From: Candidatus Shapirobacteria bacterium
GTDB lineage: Bacteria; Patescibacteriota; Microgenomatia; VGLL01
Direction: 5' to 3'
Assembly: GCA_016866735.1 (NCBI GenBank)
Contig: VGLL01000007.1
Span: 1-22,202, forward strand
Length of the DNA stretch: 22,202 nt
A program made the translations under genes and the position numbers. Below, one piece after another: positions 1 through 6,427 of the stretch; position 1 is the stretch's first letter; each line of letters opens with the position of its first letter. Under the pieces are notes generated by a model. That model was given only the letters and a program-made list of their open reading frames with translations. It did no database searches and was not told where the DNA came from.

Positions 1-393
1 ATGAAAACTGTCGGCCAGATTTTAAAAGAGCAGAGACTCATTCGCCAAATTAGTCTAACGGAAGTGGCGGAGGCAACTAAGATTAGGCAGGAATATCTCG
101 AAGCACTGGAAAACGACGATTTTAATAGAGTTGGGCAACCGGCTTGGGCGAAGGGATTTATCAAAAACTATGCCGAATATCTGGGCCTGGATTCGGGGGC
201 GATTTTAGCTTTTTTTAGAAGAGATTTTGGTTCTTCGGGTCAACCTAAGCCAGTAGTTGAAAGCCTGGCCCGCCCCTCGAGCCGGCTAAAACTTTCCTGG
301 GACCCGCGCAAGACAGCGCTGGCCGCGATAATCCTTTTTATCCTCCTTTTTTTAGCCTATCTTTCCTGGCATCTTTTCGCCTTAAGGGAGTAG
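1..393 (+). CDS. RodZ-like helix-turn-helix protein with one membrane helix
   Basis: This 130-residue protein has an N-terminal Cro/C1-type HTH of the RodZ (HTH_25) kind at residues 4-70, with the pattern VGQILKEQR followed by the ISLTEVAEATKIRQEYLEALE helix pair and an FIKNYAEYLGLD third block. A short basic linker follows (about 80-103). A single hydrophobic helix at 105-127 ends the protein. RodZ links MreB to the cell wall in rod-shaped bacteria; in this family the HTH usually binds protein rather than DNA. The usual periplasmic beta domain is absent, so this is a minimal form. The ATG is the first base of the window, so upstream signals cannot be seen. No MreB gene is visible. The RodZ-like fold is a confident call; the cellular role is inference. 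Confidence 0.8.
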   Translation: MKTVGQILKEQRLIRQISLTEVAEATKIRQEYLEALENDDFNRVGQPAWAKGFIKNYAEYLGLDSGAILAFFRRDFGSSGQPKPVVESLARPSSRLKLSWDPRKTALAAIILFILLFLAYLSWHLFALRE

Positions 394-419
394 CTATAGA
401 TGGAGGCAGAAAGTTATAG

Positions 420-449
420 TTGACAGGGGTACCCTCAAGAGTATACATT
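420..449 (+). promoter_or_regulatory. Promoter of the 456-1010 operon
   Basis: A perfect -35 TTGACA lies at 420-425. A -10 TATACA follows at 442-447 (16-nt spacer), or TACATT at 444-449 (18-nt spacer). Transcription should start at about 454-456, which is the ATG at 456. The operon mRNA would therefore be leaderless. The TTG inside the -35 box could be mistaken for a start codon, but it lies upstream of the expected transcription start. Confidence 0.75.
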
Positions 450-455
450 CAAGAT

Positions 456-713
456 ATGGAAACGACCCAACTTCTTCTCATTCTTACTGTTAGCAGTTTG
501 ACCATCATGCTCTTGATTGTTGGTTCCCAGGTGGCCTTGATCTTAAGGGAGTTCCGCGAATCGGTTAAAAAGATGAATAAAATACTCGATGATGCGGGCG
601 TTGTCTCTGAATCGGTGGCCAAGCCGATTGCCGGGCTCTCCGGATTTTTGACGGGAATAAAAAGCGGCGCAGATTTGATTAAACTTTTGACCTCTGGCAA
701 ACCCAAAAATTAA
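456..713 (+). CDS. DUF948-like single-helix membrane protein
   Basis: An 85-residue protein. One hydrophobic helix covers residues 5-28, followed by a charged amphipathic stretch (REFRESVKKMNKILDDAG) and a Ser/Gly-rich tail. This layout resembles DUF948-type envelope proteins that often precede a YtxH-like gene; the family assignment is from memory. The frame is open from a TTG at 420, but that TTG is part of the -35 box, so the ATG at 456 is the likely start. It lies at the predicted +1, without a Shine-Dalgarno sequence. The next gene follows after 3 nt, so the two are cotranscribed. The molecular function is unknown. Confidence 0.7.
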   Translation: METTQLLLILTVSSLTIMLLIVGSQVALILREFRESVKKMNKILDDAGVVSESVAKPIAGLSGFLTGIKSGADLIKLLTSGKPKN

Positions 714-716
714 AAA

Positions 717-1010
717 ATGGATCAGGATTCGCAAAAAAAAGACAATAATTTCCTGGCGGGTTTAGTTTTGGGAGGCGTGATCGGAGCAGCCTTGGCCTTG
801 ATTTTGGGGAAGGAAGAGGGAGAAGAGTGGCGCAAGGCGCTGAGAGAAAAAGCACAAGTCTTACTGGGGAATTTGGGGGAAATGAAGGAAACGGTTTCGG
901 AGAAGGCAGAGGAAATAGCCACCGAAGTTAAAAAAGAAGTTAAGGAACAAGAAAAAGCCCACAAAGGCATCAGGCGTTTCTTTCAAAGAGCAGGCAAAAA
1001 GCTTTCCTAA
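717..1010 (+). CDS. YtxH-like membrane protein
   Basis: A 97-residue protein with a Gly/Ala-rich membrane helix at residues 13-31 (FLAGLVLGGVIGAALALILG). A long, highly charged helix-prone region (35-97) is rich in Lys and Glu, as expected of YtxH/apolipophorin-like proteins, and could form a coiled coil. It follows the DUF948-like gene after 3 nt with no Shine-Dalgarno sequence. Its stop codon sits in the loop of the terminator at 992-1030, so it closes the operon. The family is associated with the envelope and stress; no catalytic motif is visible. Confidence 0.75.
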   Translation: MDQDSQKKDNNFLAGLVLGGVIGAALALILGKEEGEEWRKALREKAQVLLGNLGEMKETVSEKAEEIATEVKKEVKEQEKAHKGIRRFFQRAGKKLS

Positions 1011-1030
1011 ATCTTTTTAGCCTTTTTTTT
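992..1030 (+). terminator. Intrinsic terminator overlapping the YtxH-like stop codon
   Basis: The 5' arm AGGCAAAAAG (992-1001) pairs with CTTTTTAGCCT (1013-1023), with one bulged A at 1019. The loop at 1002-1012 contains the TAA stop (1008-1010). A run of eight T follows at 1023-1030. The T-run leads directly into TTGACT at 1029-1034, next to the promoter of the following gene. Confidence 0.75.
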
Positions 1031-1052
1031 GACTCTAATTTTGCTATAAAAT
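1029..1052 (+). promoter_or_regulatory. Promoter region of the LD-carboxypeptidase gene
   Basis: An AT-rich -10 (TATAAA at 1045-1050, or TAAAAT at 1047-1052) sits 9-11 nt before the GTG start at 1062. TTGACT at 1029-1034 resembles a -35 box, but its spacing to either -10 (10-12 nt) is too short for ordinary sigma70. Either the real -35 is a weak T-rich hexamer further upstream, or recognition depends mainly on the -10. The predicted transcript begins within about 5 nt of the GTG. Confidence 0.5.
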
Positions 1053-1061
1053 AAAGTTGCC

Positions 1062-2048
1062 GTGGAAAAGATATACCCCAAAAAATTGAAGGCAGGCGAC
1101 GAAGTGCGAGTGATTGCGCCGGCGAAATCGATGGCGATTCTTTCGGAGGAAACCAAAGAGATGGCTAACAGGAGGTTTAGCGATTTGGGGTTGAAGCTTG
1201 GCTTTGGCGAGCACGTCGAGGAAATTGATGAATTTGGCTCAACTACCATCGCGGCGAGAATAGAAGATTTTCATCAAGCCTTTAGCGATCCCCAAGTAAA
1301 AGCAATTATTACGGTTATTGGCGGGTTTAATAGTAATCAGTTACTTAGATATATTGACTGGGAGCTAGTTCGCCGCAATCCCAAGATATTTTGCGGTTTT
1401 TCGGACACAACGGCCCTTAACAATGCCATTTTTGCCAAGACCGGCCTAGTCAATTATTCTGGCCCGCATTATTCGAGTTTTGGCCAAAAATTGTATTTTG
1501 ACTATACGCTGGATTACTTTAAGAGGTGCTTATTTTCGGAAGAGCCGGTGGTGGTGAGCCCGAGCGAGGAGTGGAGCGACGATCTTTGGTATAAAGACCA
1601 AGGCGATAGGCATTTAATTAGGAACTCCGGCTGGTTGGTTGTTAACGAAGGGAAGGCCGAAGGGACAGCGCTAGGGGCGAACCTATGTACTTTCAATCTG
1701 CTTCAGGGAACAGAATATCTGCCTAATTTAAAAGGTGCAGTTTTGTTTCTCGAGGATGACGAGGAATCTAAGCCACACCATTTCGACCGCGACTTACAAT
1801 CGGTTTTGCACTTGCCTAGCTTTTCAGGGGTAAAAGGGCTAGTCGTCGGTAGGTTTCAGAAAGCCAGTGAGGTTAGTGATGAAAAATTAATCAAGATAAT
1901 TAAAACTAAACAAGAGCTTAAAAATATTCTCGTAATTGCTAATGTCGATTTTGGGCACACCGATCCCAAGATTACCTTTCCCGTGGGAGGCGAGGTTTCA
2001 ATGGAGGTAAATTCAAGCGATCCCAAAATAACCATCATCAAACATTAG
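1062..2048 (+). CDS. S66 family LD-carboxypeptidase / MccF-like peptidase
   Basis: A 328-residue protein of family S66, which contains LD-carboxypeptidases that trim peptidoglycan tetrapeptides and MccF enzymes that cleave microcin C-type compounds. Visible motifs are LKAGDEVRVIAPA at 9-21, the GGFNSNQLL stretch at 88-95, the nucleophile elbow GFSD with Ser114, Glu231 in LFLEDDEES, and His299 in GHTDPKITFPVG; these form the expected Ser-Glu-His triad. GGFNSNQLL is more MccF-like than LdcA-like. There is no signal peptide, so the enzyme should act in the cytoplasm on wall turnover products or toxic peptides. The start is a GTG without a Shine-Dalgarno sequence, just downstream of a -10 box. 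Family is firm; substrate is open. Confidence 0.88.
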   Translation: MEKIYPKKLKAGDEVRVIAPAKSMAILSEETKEMANRRFSDLGLKLGFGEHVEEIDEFGSTTIAARIEDFHQAFSDPQVKAIITVIGGFNSNQLLRYIDWELVRRNPKIFCGFSDTTALNNAIFAKTGLVNYSGPHYSSFGQKLYFDYTLDYFKRCLFSEEPVVVSPSEEWSDDLWYKDQGDRHLIRNSGWLVVNEGKAEGTALGANLCTFNLLQGTEYLPNLKGAVLFLEDDEESKPHHFDRDLQSVLHLPSFSGVKGLVVGRFQKASEVSDEKLIKIIKTKQELKNILVIANVDFGHTDPKITFPVGGEVSMEVNSSDPKITIIKH

Positions 2049-2061
2049 GCAGTTATTTTAG

Positions 2062-2146
2062 GGCTTAAAAGACTAGGGGGCGCAAGGCCAACTTCGTTGG
2101 AAATTAACAATTAGCGCATGCGCGCGCGTAGTCTAATTTAAAAGCC
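2062..2146. repeat. Structured intergenic element with nested inverted repeats
   Basis: The gap between the convergent genes ending at 2048 and 2179 can fold as nested arms: GGCTT (2062-2066) with AAGCC (2142-2146), GACTA (2071-2075) with TAGTC (2129-2133), and GCGC (2080-2083) with GCGC (2124-2127). Inside are the perfect hairpin CCAAC-TTC-GTTGG (2088-2100) and the palindrome GCGCATGCGC (2114-2123). No T-run follows on either strand, so it is not an ordinary intrinsic terminator. Function is unknown. Confidence 0.4.
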
Positions 2147-2178
2147 GCGACTCCTTTCTCCCCGACCGAATCAGTTAA

Positions 2179-2766
2179 TTACCGCCCCTTGGCTATTATC
2201 CCAAGAACAATGCCTTTGTATTTTCCAATGTTAGCTTCTGCTGTTGCCTTCTTCTGCTTATGCTCTTCGCAACTTTTCTTAAACATATCGCTCATTCCAG
2301 GACACGTTACTCCGATAAACGCTTCTTGAGTATCTCGTTCCGAAACAGCGCTGTAATATCTTCCCAAATAGTATTCCAAGTCTTCGTAGTCTTGGGGGGC
2401 ATAACATCTATTGCTGGCAAACTCGCCCTCCCTGATATTCTTCCTAATGCAGTTCGAATATACGGGTTGTGTCTTCTTGACTACGGGGGTAGGTTTTTTG
2501 GTTGGCATAGGCGTTGGAGAAGGAGCGGTGCTCGGCCTAGGCGTGGGAGTTGGAGTAGGACTAGGATTAGCAGCCTTTTTGAGATCGGCAGCAAATTCTC
2601 TAAAAGGTTTTACTAAAACCCTATCAAAGTCGCCCGAGACAACACCCTGATGTGCCCCAGCAATAGTAATGACTGTAAGAACAAGCAGAAGAGAACCGAG
2701 GGTCGTCCTTGCTCTGCTTAAAATCTTAGGCTCTAAGCCTGTCTTATAAGGAGATTCGCTCGGCAT
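2179..2766 (-). CDS. Membrane-anchored Pro/Thr-rich protein with Cys-containing C-terminal domain, unknown function
   Basis: A 195-residue protein of unrecognised family. A short basic N-terminus is followed by a hydrophobic helix at about 22-40, which probably leaves the rest outside the cell. Residues 68-97 form a Pro/Thr/Ser-rich linker with alternating PTP units. The C-terminal domain (about 100-195) has four cysteines (CIRK, RCYAP, TCPGM, SCEEH) that could form two disulfides, and helix-prone charged segments. It starts 4 nt after the lemA stop codon with no Shine-Dalgarno sequence, so the two genes form an operon and may act together at the envelope. Base composition is more A+T-rich than in the core genes nearby. 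Confidence 0.75.
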   Translation of the reverse strand: MPSESPYKTGLEPKILSRARTTLGSLLLVLTVITIAGAHQGVVSGDFDRVLVKPFREFAADLKKAANPSPTPTPTPRPSTAPSPTPMPTKKPTPVVKKTQPVYSNCIRKNIREGEFASNRCYAPQDYEDLEYYLGRYYSAVSERDTQEAFIGVTCPGMSDMFKKSCEEHKQKKATAEANIGKYKGIVLGIIAKGR

Positions 2767-2770
2767 AAAC

Positions 2771-3355
2771 TCAAGCAGCAGCCAGGCTGACTTCCTGTTT
2801 ACCGGCTACATCTGTTTCAAATAGCTCTTCATCTTTAAAGCCAAAAAGATTAGCCGCTAAAAGATTAGGGAATGTATCTATCATTGTATTAAAGCCTAGT
2901 ACTGTCTGATTGTATTTTTCTCGATAGTTTGCGATTAAATTTTCTGTCTCTTTAATATCTGCTCTTAATTGTTGATAATTCGTGGACGCTAAAAGATCAG
3001 GGTAATCTTCTGAAACTGCAAATAAAGACCTTAAGGTTGAAGTTAGCATGTTATCTGCAACAGCAGAATCTTTGGGGCTATGAGGTTTTTCCAAAGCTGC
3101 ACGAGCCTCTGCGACATCAGAAAAAGTTGTTTTTTCGTGCTTAGCATATTCTCTGACAATTTCTGCCAGATTATCAATTAGCGAAGCCCGACGGCGTAGC
3201 TGCACATCAATATCAGCAAAATCTGCCTTAACTCTGTTTCGCCCGGAAACAAAAGAATTATACCTATTCCAAAGAAAGAGTAGAACAAAGGCAATAAGAC
3301 CAGCTAAAATCCACAGAAGTAAAGTTATATTTAGATAAAAACCAAAAAAATTCAT
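2771..3355 (-). CDS. lemA: LemA family protein
   Basis: A 194-residue LemA protein. The N-terminal membrane helix covers about residues 8-28. The family signature follows: VKADFADIDVQLRRRASLIDNLAEIV (43-68), the EYAKHE motif, then YQQLRADIKETENLIANYREKYN (128-150) and FNTMIDTFPNLLAANLFGFK (155-174). LemA folds as a helical bundle exposed outside the cytoplasm. It often sits in operons with membrane proteases or TPM-domain proteins; its biochemical role is unsettled. Here its operon partner is the Pro/Thr-rich protein and not a recognised protease, although an M11 protease is encoded divergently nearby. The gene reads leftward from a promoter at 3368-3396. It ends in TGA, showing that UGA is a stop in this genome. 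Confidence 0.92.
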   Translation of the reverse strand: MNFFGFYLNITLLLWILAGLIAFVLLFLWNRYNSFVSGRNRVKADFADIDVQLRRRASLIDNLAEIVREYAKHEKTTFSDVAEARAALEKPHSPKDSAVADNMLTSTLRSLFAVSEDYPDLLASTNYQQLRADIKETENLIANYREKYNQTVLGFNTMIDTFPNLLAANLFGFKDEELFETDVAGKQEVSLAAA

Positions 3356-3367
3356 CTATGTACGAAT

Positions 3368-3396
3368 ATCCTAAAGTAAACTCATATAAAAGTCAA
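3368..3396 (-). promoter_or_regulatory. Promoter of the lemA operon
   Basis: Read on the minus strand, TTGACT (3396-3391) and TAGGAT (3373-3368) are separated by 17 nt. Transcription should begin near 3361, about 6 nt before the ATG at 3355. This is another nearly leaderless arrangement. Confidence 0.6.
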
Positions 3397-3434
3397 TATG
3401 ATGATAGCAGTATTAGTAACGAGAACTGAATTAG

Positions 3435-3608
3435 GACAAAACCTTGACAAAGTATCGCTTCCAGAGTATATTCGGGCTTAATGGTAAGCTCTTAGAGTTT
3501 ATTGGCGATTACGACCAAAACAAAAGGCTCAAGAGCTTAAGCTGCAAAACGTCGGCGCAATATTTGAAGGAAACTAAGAATATCTCTTTGCAACGTATCG
3601 TTACCTAA
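3435..3608 (+). pseudogene. Relic of an IS transposase C-terminus (rve-type integrase end)
   Basis: Reading frame 3435-3608 encodes 57 residues that resemble the last part of a DDE integrase-type transposase: LNGKLLEFIGDYDQNKRLKS, then a CKTSAQYLKE block matching the usual RPHxSLxYxTPxxYL pattern near the end of IS481/IS3-type proteins, and NISLQRIVT. An in-frame TAG lies at 3432-3434, there is no usable start codon, and the catalytic residues are missing. It is therefore a truncated remnant. The call rests on pattern recognition of a short, diverged piece; no terminal inverted repeats were found. It fills most of the 288-nt gap between lemA and the protease gene. Confidence 0.5.
3444..3472 (+). 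promoter_or_regulatory. Near-consensus promoter inside the transposase relic
   Basis: TTGACA (3444-3449) and TATATT (3467-3472) are separated by exactly 17 nt. Transcription would begin near 3479, next to an ATG (3481) that is followed by only three codons and a TAG. It could drive the protease gene from about 165 nt upstream, a small RNA, or nothing. A chance match within relic coding sequence is also possible. Confidence 0.4.
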
Positions 3609-3631
3609 CAGATACCAGAGTCTGAATAAAA

Positions 3632-3637
3632 CATAAT
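3632..3637 (+). promoter_or_regulatory. Possible -10 box of the metalloprotease gene
   Basis: CATAAT at 3632-3637 lies 6 nt before the ATG at 3644, the same geometry as other near-leaderless starts in this window. No convincing -35 hexamer is visible 16-18 nt upstream. Confidence 0.35.
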
Positions 3638-3643
3638 AAGAGT

Positions 3644-5980
3644 ATGCCCAAAATGAACAAAATTATCTCCTATCTCTTAGAGAAAAAAACCGAGGTCGGT
3701 TTATTGATATTCTCAACTCTTGCAGTAATTATTACCGTCCTCTTAATTTCAAATTTAAAATCTTCATATGATGTACGTAGTAGGGCGGCACGACCCCAGA
3801 ATGACTTCATAGGCAACATAAAAATATACAATACGCAACTTACTCAACTCTCGAGGGCGAAGAAAAAAAACAAAAGTCTTATCACGGCACTCGCCTCTAT
3901 GCGAAAGCGACTATTACTTGCAGAGATTAAAAAAAATCCCGGACAATTTCTTAACTACACTCTTCCTCTAAATACTCGAGAACTCCTTCGAAATGAGGTG
4001 AACGATAAAACTCTTTTTGAAAGGGATGAAGAATTAAAGGGGAGGCTTAATTTTATCGTTAAAGATAACTTCAAGGACATAGTGAGTGAAGTAGCCTTTC
4101 AGATAACTACCTCAACCAGGGAGGGATTAAAAAAGACATACACTGTTCATCCGACGCAATCTATTTCACTCGATTTTCTGAACCGAGAGGCAAGCATTCA
4201 AGGAGTAACTCTAGATTCGGAAATAACAGCAACACCAGGAAATATAAAAATAGACCAACCTGTTCCTCAAGGAGGTGAGATAAAAACGACTGGCAATTTG
4301 AAAATGGCGATTTTGATGTTTAATTTTTCAAATTACCGCTTAACTCCCTACACCAAACAAGACGTAGAATCAGTAGCCTTCACGGGACAAGAATCCGTCA
4401 ACAGCTTCTATCAAGAAAATTCTTACGATAAAACAACCTTTCCGGGCAGTGTAAATGACGTCTATGGCTGGCTAGAAATTGACTCTACCAACGCAAGTTG
4501 CAACGACAATATATTTTATTGGGCTGAAAAGGCCACCTTTCTTGCCACTCAACAAGGATTTAATCCCTCAAACTATGATCATATTGCTTACCTTTTCCCT
4601 TATAGTGGAGACTGTCCTTGGGGAGGCATAGCCTTTCTCGGAGGAAATCAAATCTGGTTAAATGGAATGAGTATCGGTGACCACATAAGTTACCACACCT
4701 TCGTTCATGAATTAGGGCATAACTTTGGCCTGTTGCATGCAAACTCAATTAAATGTGGAAATAAAGCGATTAATACCTACGACCAGTGCCAGACAAAAGA
4801 ATATTGGGATCTTTACTCGAGCATGGGAATTCAAGATTATCACTTTAATGCTGCCTTTAAAAAAGAGCTTGGGTACCTCGAGGAACCACAAGTAAAAGAG
4901 GTTGACGCTAGTGGAACCTACACACTGTCTCCTCTTGAAGTCGCCGAAGGGTTAAAAGCACTAAAAATTCTAAAACGCGACACTAATCAATATTATTTTC
5001 TCGAATACCGACAACCAGTACTTTATTTCGACCAAAGCATTCCAGAAACTGCCCAAAACGTGACCATCCGCATTTGGGACAAAAACCAACTCATTATAAA
5101 CAACGTAGCAGGATCATTTCTAATTGACACAACGCCATTAACCGACAATGTAGACGAAGGATTATCCGACGGCAGCAGTTTTCAGGATGATATCAACAAC
5201 ATTTCGATAACGCAAATAAACCACAATTCTAGCTCAGCAACAGTCTCCGTTACCCTTCCTTCAATTACGTTTTCTCCAACAGCTACCCCAACGCCTGCTT
5301 TCGGAAAAGCAATTAAACTAAATACGGTTAACCCAGGATACGTCGAAATTCCCTCATCAACCAGAATTCTTATGGGGGGGAAATTCAGCATCGGTGTCTG
5401 GGTAAAACCTGATAACAATGTTATAAATGGTCCAAACAGAAGTAACCCCAGCTTTATACTCGCTAAGGAAGGGATTCCCAACGAGGCTTGGGGGTACAGC
5501 CTGGACATCGCCAACGGCAAGGTGGAATTTGGTGTAAACCTGAAAAAACCAGACGGGACCAGAGTGAGAAAAATGTTATTTGGAAAAAGTGTCCTTACTC
5601 CCGACACTTGGTATTTCATAAACGCGATAAAATCTGACAACAACTTAAGCCTTTTTGTCAACGGCGACATGCAGGAACAAAAATCGATTGGCAGCTCCGG
5701 AGAATCAATCACAGAAAAAGAGACCACTCCCTTAACAATAGGCTGCGCAAAGATAAGAGATTTCCCTTCTTGCTTAAGTCAATTTTCAGGAGAAATTGAC
5801 GAGATTGTCCTCTACACTAACAATCCCTGGCTTGGGTATCCTGCGGCCCCTTTTTCTCTAACTACCTATCCTGCCGCATTGTGGCATCTTGACGGAAATG
5901 CACAAGATGCCACCGGGTATGGCCAAAATGGACAAATTAACGGTAATGTAGAATTTACTGACTCTAATCTTCGTCGCTAG
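3644..5980 (+). CDS. Membrane-anchored M11 (gametolysin-like) metalloprotease with C-terminal LamG domain
   Basis: A 778-residue protein. A membrane anchor at about residues 17-36 is followed by an N-terminal, probably propeptide-like region (40-215) and the catalytic domain (about 218-415). The zinc motif HELGHNFGLLH spans 355-365, with ligands His355, His359 and His365 and general base Glu356. The preceding CPWGGIAFLGGNQIWLNG stretch (324-340) and the Met-turn YSSMG (Met394), followed by HFNAAFKKELGYL, are typical of peptidase family M11 metzincins. A beta-rich region (420-540) and a short PTATPTP linker lead to a concanavalin/LamG-like domain (about 553-770) with FSIGVWVKP and WYFINAIKSDNNLSLFVNG. 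It should act at the cell surface on proteins or glycoproteins; the substrate is unknown. The gene is more A+T-rich than the core genes and stands alone. Confidence 0.88.
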   Translation: MPKMNKIISYLLEKKTEVGLLIFSTLAVIITVLLISNLKSSYDVRSRAARPQNDFIGNIKIYNTQLTQLSRAKKKNKSLITALASMRKRLLLAEIKKNPGQFLNYTLPLNTRELLRNEVNDKTLFERDEELKGRLNFIVKDNFKDIVSEVAFQITTSTREGLKKTYTVHPTQSISLDFLNREASIQGVTLDSEITATPGNIKIDQPVPQGGEIKTTGNLKMAILMFNFSNYRLTPYTKQDVESVAFTGQESVNSFYQENSYDKTTFPGSVNDVYGWLEIDSTNASCNDNIFYWAEKATFLATQQGFNPSNYDHIAYLFPYSGDCPWGGIAFLGGNQIWLNGMSIGDHISYHTFVHELGHNFGLLHANSIKCGNKAINTYDQCQTKEYWDLYSSMGIQDYHFNAAFKKELGYLEEPQVKEVDASGTYTLSPLEVAEGLKALKILKRDTNQYYFLEYRQPVLYFDQSIPETAQNVTIRIWDKNQLIINNVAGSFLIDTTPLTDNVDEGLSDGSSFQDDINNISITQINHNSSSATVSVTLPSITFSPTATPTPAFGKAIKLNTVNPGYVEIPSSTRILMGGKFSIGVWVKPDNNVINGPNRSNPSFILAKEGIPNEAWGYSLDIANGKVEFGVNLKKPDGTRVRKMLFGKSVLTPDTWYFINAIKSDNNLSLFVNGDMQEQKSIGSSGESITEKETTPLTIGCAKIRDFPSCLSQFSGEIDEIVLYTNNPWLGYPAAPFSLTTYPAALWHLDGNAQDATGYGQNGQINGNVEFTDSNLRR

Positions 5981-6053
5981 ACCCTAAAACAAAGACGCTA
6001 AGAATACTCCTTGTCTATTCTTCGAAAATTACTTCAAAAAATTCGGGGATTCC

Positions 6054-6407
6054 TTAATCTGTTTGGGCAAAGACAACAACGTAATTCTTGCCATATGCTT
6101 TGGCGCAATTAGGGCAGGTGGTGTAGGAAAAATACATTTTTTTCAATTCCTTACCCTTCTCTGCCACATATTCTTTCATCTTCTGTGCCCACTTTCCCGC
6201 ATTCTGGTATGGCCCTTCGAAAACTTTAGTTAGAAATGTTCCCGAAAGCTTTGTCATCTACGCCCCTGGTACCTCTTTTGAAACATCAATGTAGATGTCA
6301 GGGCCCCAAAGTGATTTTTCATCAGTTAACATCTGTTGATAGGGAGCTTCGGCCTGAGCTTTCTTTATTAATTCCGTAGGGTTGGAAAAAGTTGCCTCGC
6401 TGACTTC
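6054..6407 (-). pseudogene. Conserved small-molecule-binding-like protein, broken by an in-frame TAG and truncated at its 5' end
   Basis: Two minus-strand pieces lie end to end in the same frame. The upstream piece ends DIYIDVSKEVPGA and then TAG (6260-6258); the downstream piece begins directly with ATG (6257) as MTKLSGTFLTKVFEGPY and continues to KKMYFSYTTCPNCAKAYGKN. From memory, intact proteins of a widespread unnamed family read continuously through this point, usually with an acidic or similar residue where the TAG lies. A single-base change could create the stop. The 5' part runs into the alaS promoter and coding region, and no recognisable N-terminus is left. The downstream piece alone (67 residues) could still be translated from its ATG. 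A sequencing error at the TAG cannot be excluded. Confidence 0.65.
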
Positions 6408-6421
6408 ACTTAGGATATAAT
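6392..6421 (+). promoter_or_regulatory. alaS promoter
   Basis: A perfect -10 TATAAT lies at 6416-6421, with a -35 TTGCCT at 6392-6397 and an 18-nt spacer. The GTG start of alaS at 6428 coincides with the expected +1, so the mRNA should be leaderless. The promoter lies within the 5' remnant of the minus-strand pseudogene. Confidence 0.7.
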
Positions 6422-6427
6422 CTTCTC

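Noticed and set aside
420..455. Upstream TTG start for the DUF948-like gene, adding 12 residues
   Set aside because: The TTG is the first half of a perfect -35 box and lies upstream of the predicted transcription start; the ATG at 456 sits at +1.
1029..1034. TTGACT as the -35 box of the LD-carboxypeptidase promoter
   Set aside because: The spacing to the -10 is only 10-12 nt, too short for a standard sigma70 promoter; kept only as part of the promoter region.
2088..2146. Integron attC site
   Set aside because: The hairpin looks suggestive, but the required RYYYAAC and GTTRRRY cores are not present in the right places and no integrase gene is visible.
2411..2650. Plus-strand Gly/Val-rich ORF opposite the Pro/Thr-rich gene
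   Set aside because: The Gly-Val-Gly repeats are the reverse complement of the Pro/Thr linker codons; the minus-strand frame has an anchor, a Cys domain and an operon partner.
6000..6022. Terminator between the convergent protease gene and pseudogene (AAGAATA / TATTCTT)
   Set aside because: The stem is almost all A-T and neither side has a clear T-run; support is too weak.
6258..6260. UAG recoded as an amino acid in this genome
   Set aside because: Several intact genes here end in TAG (for example at 393, 5980, 12752 and 21137), so UAG is an ordinary stop.
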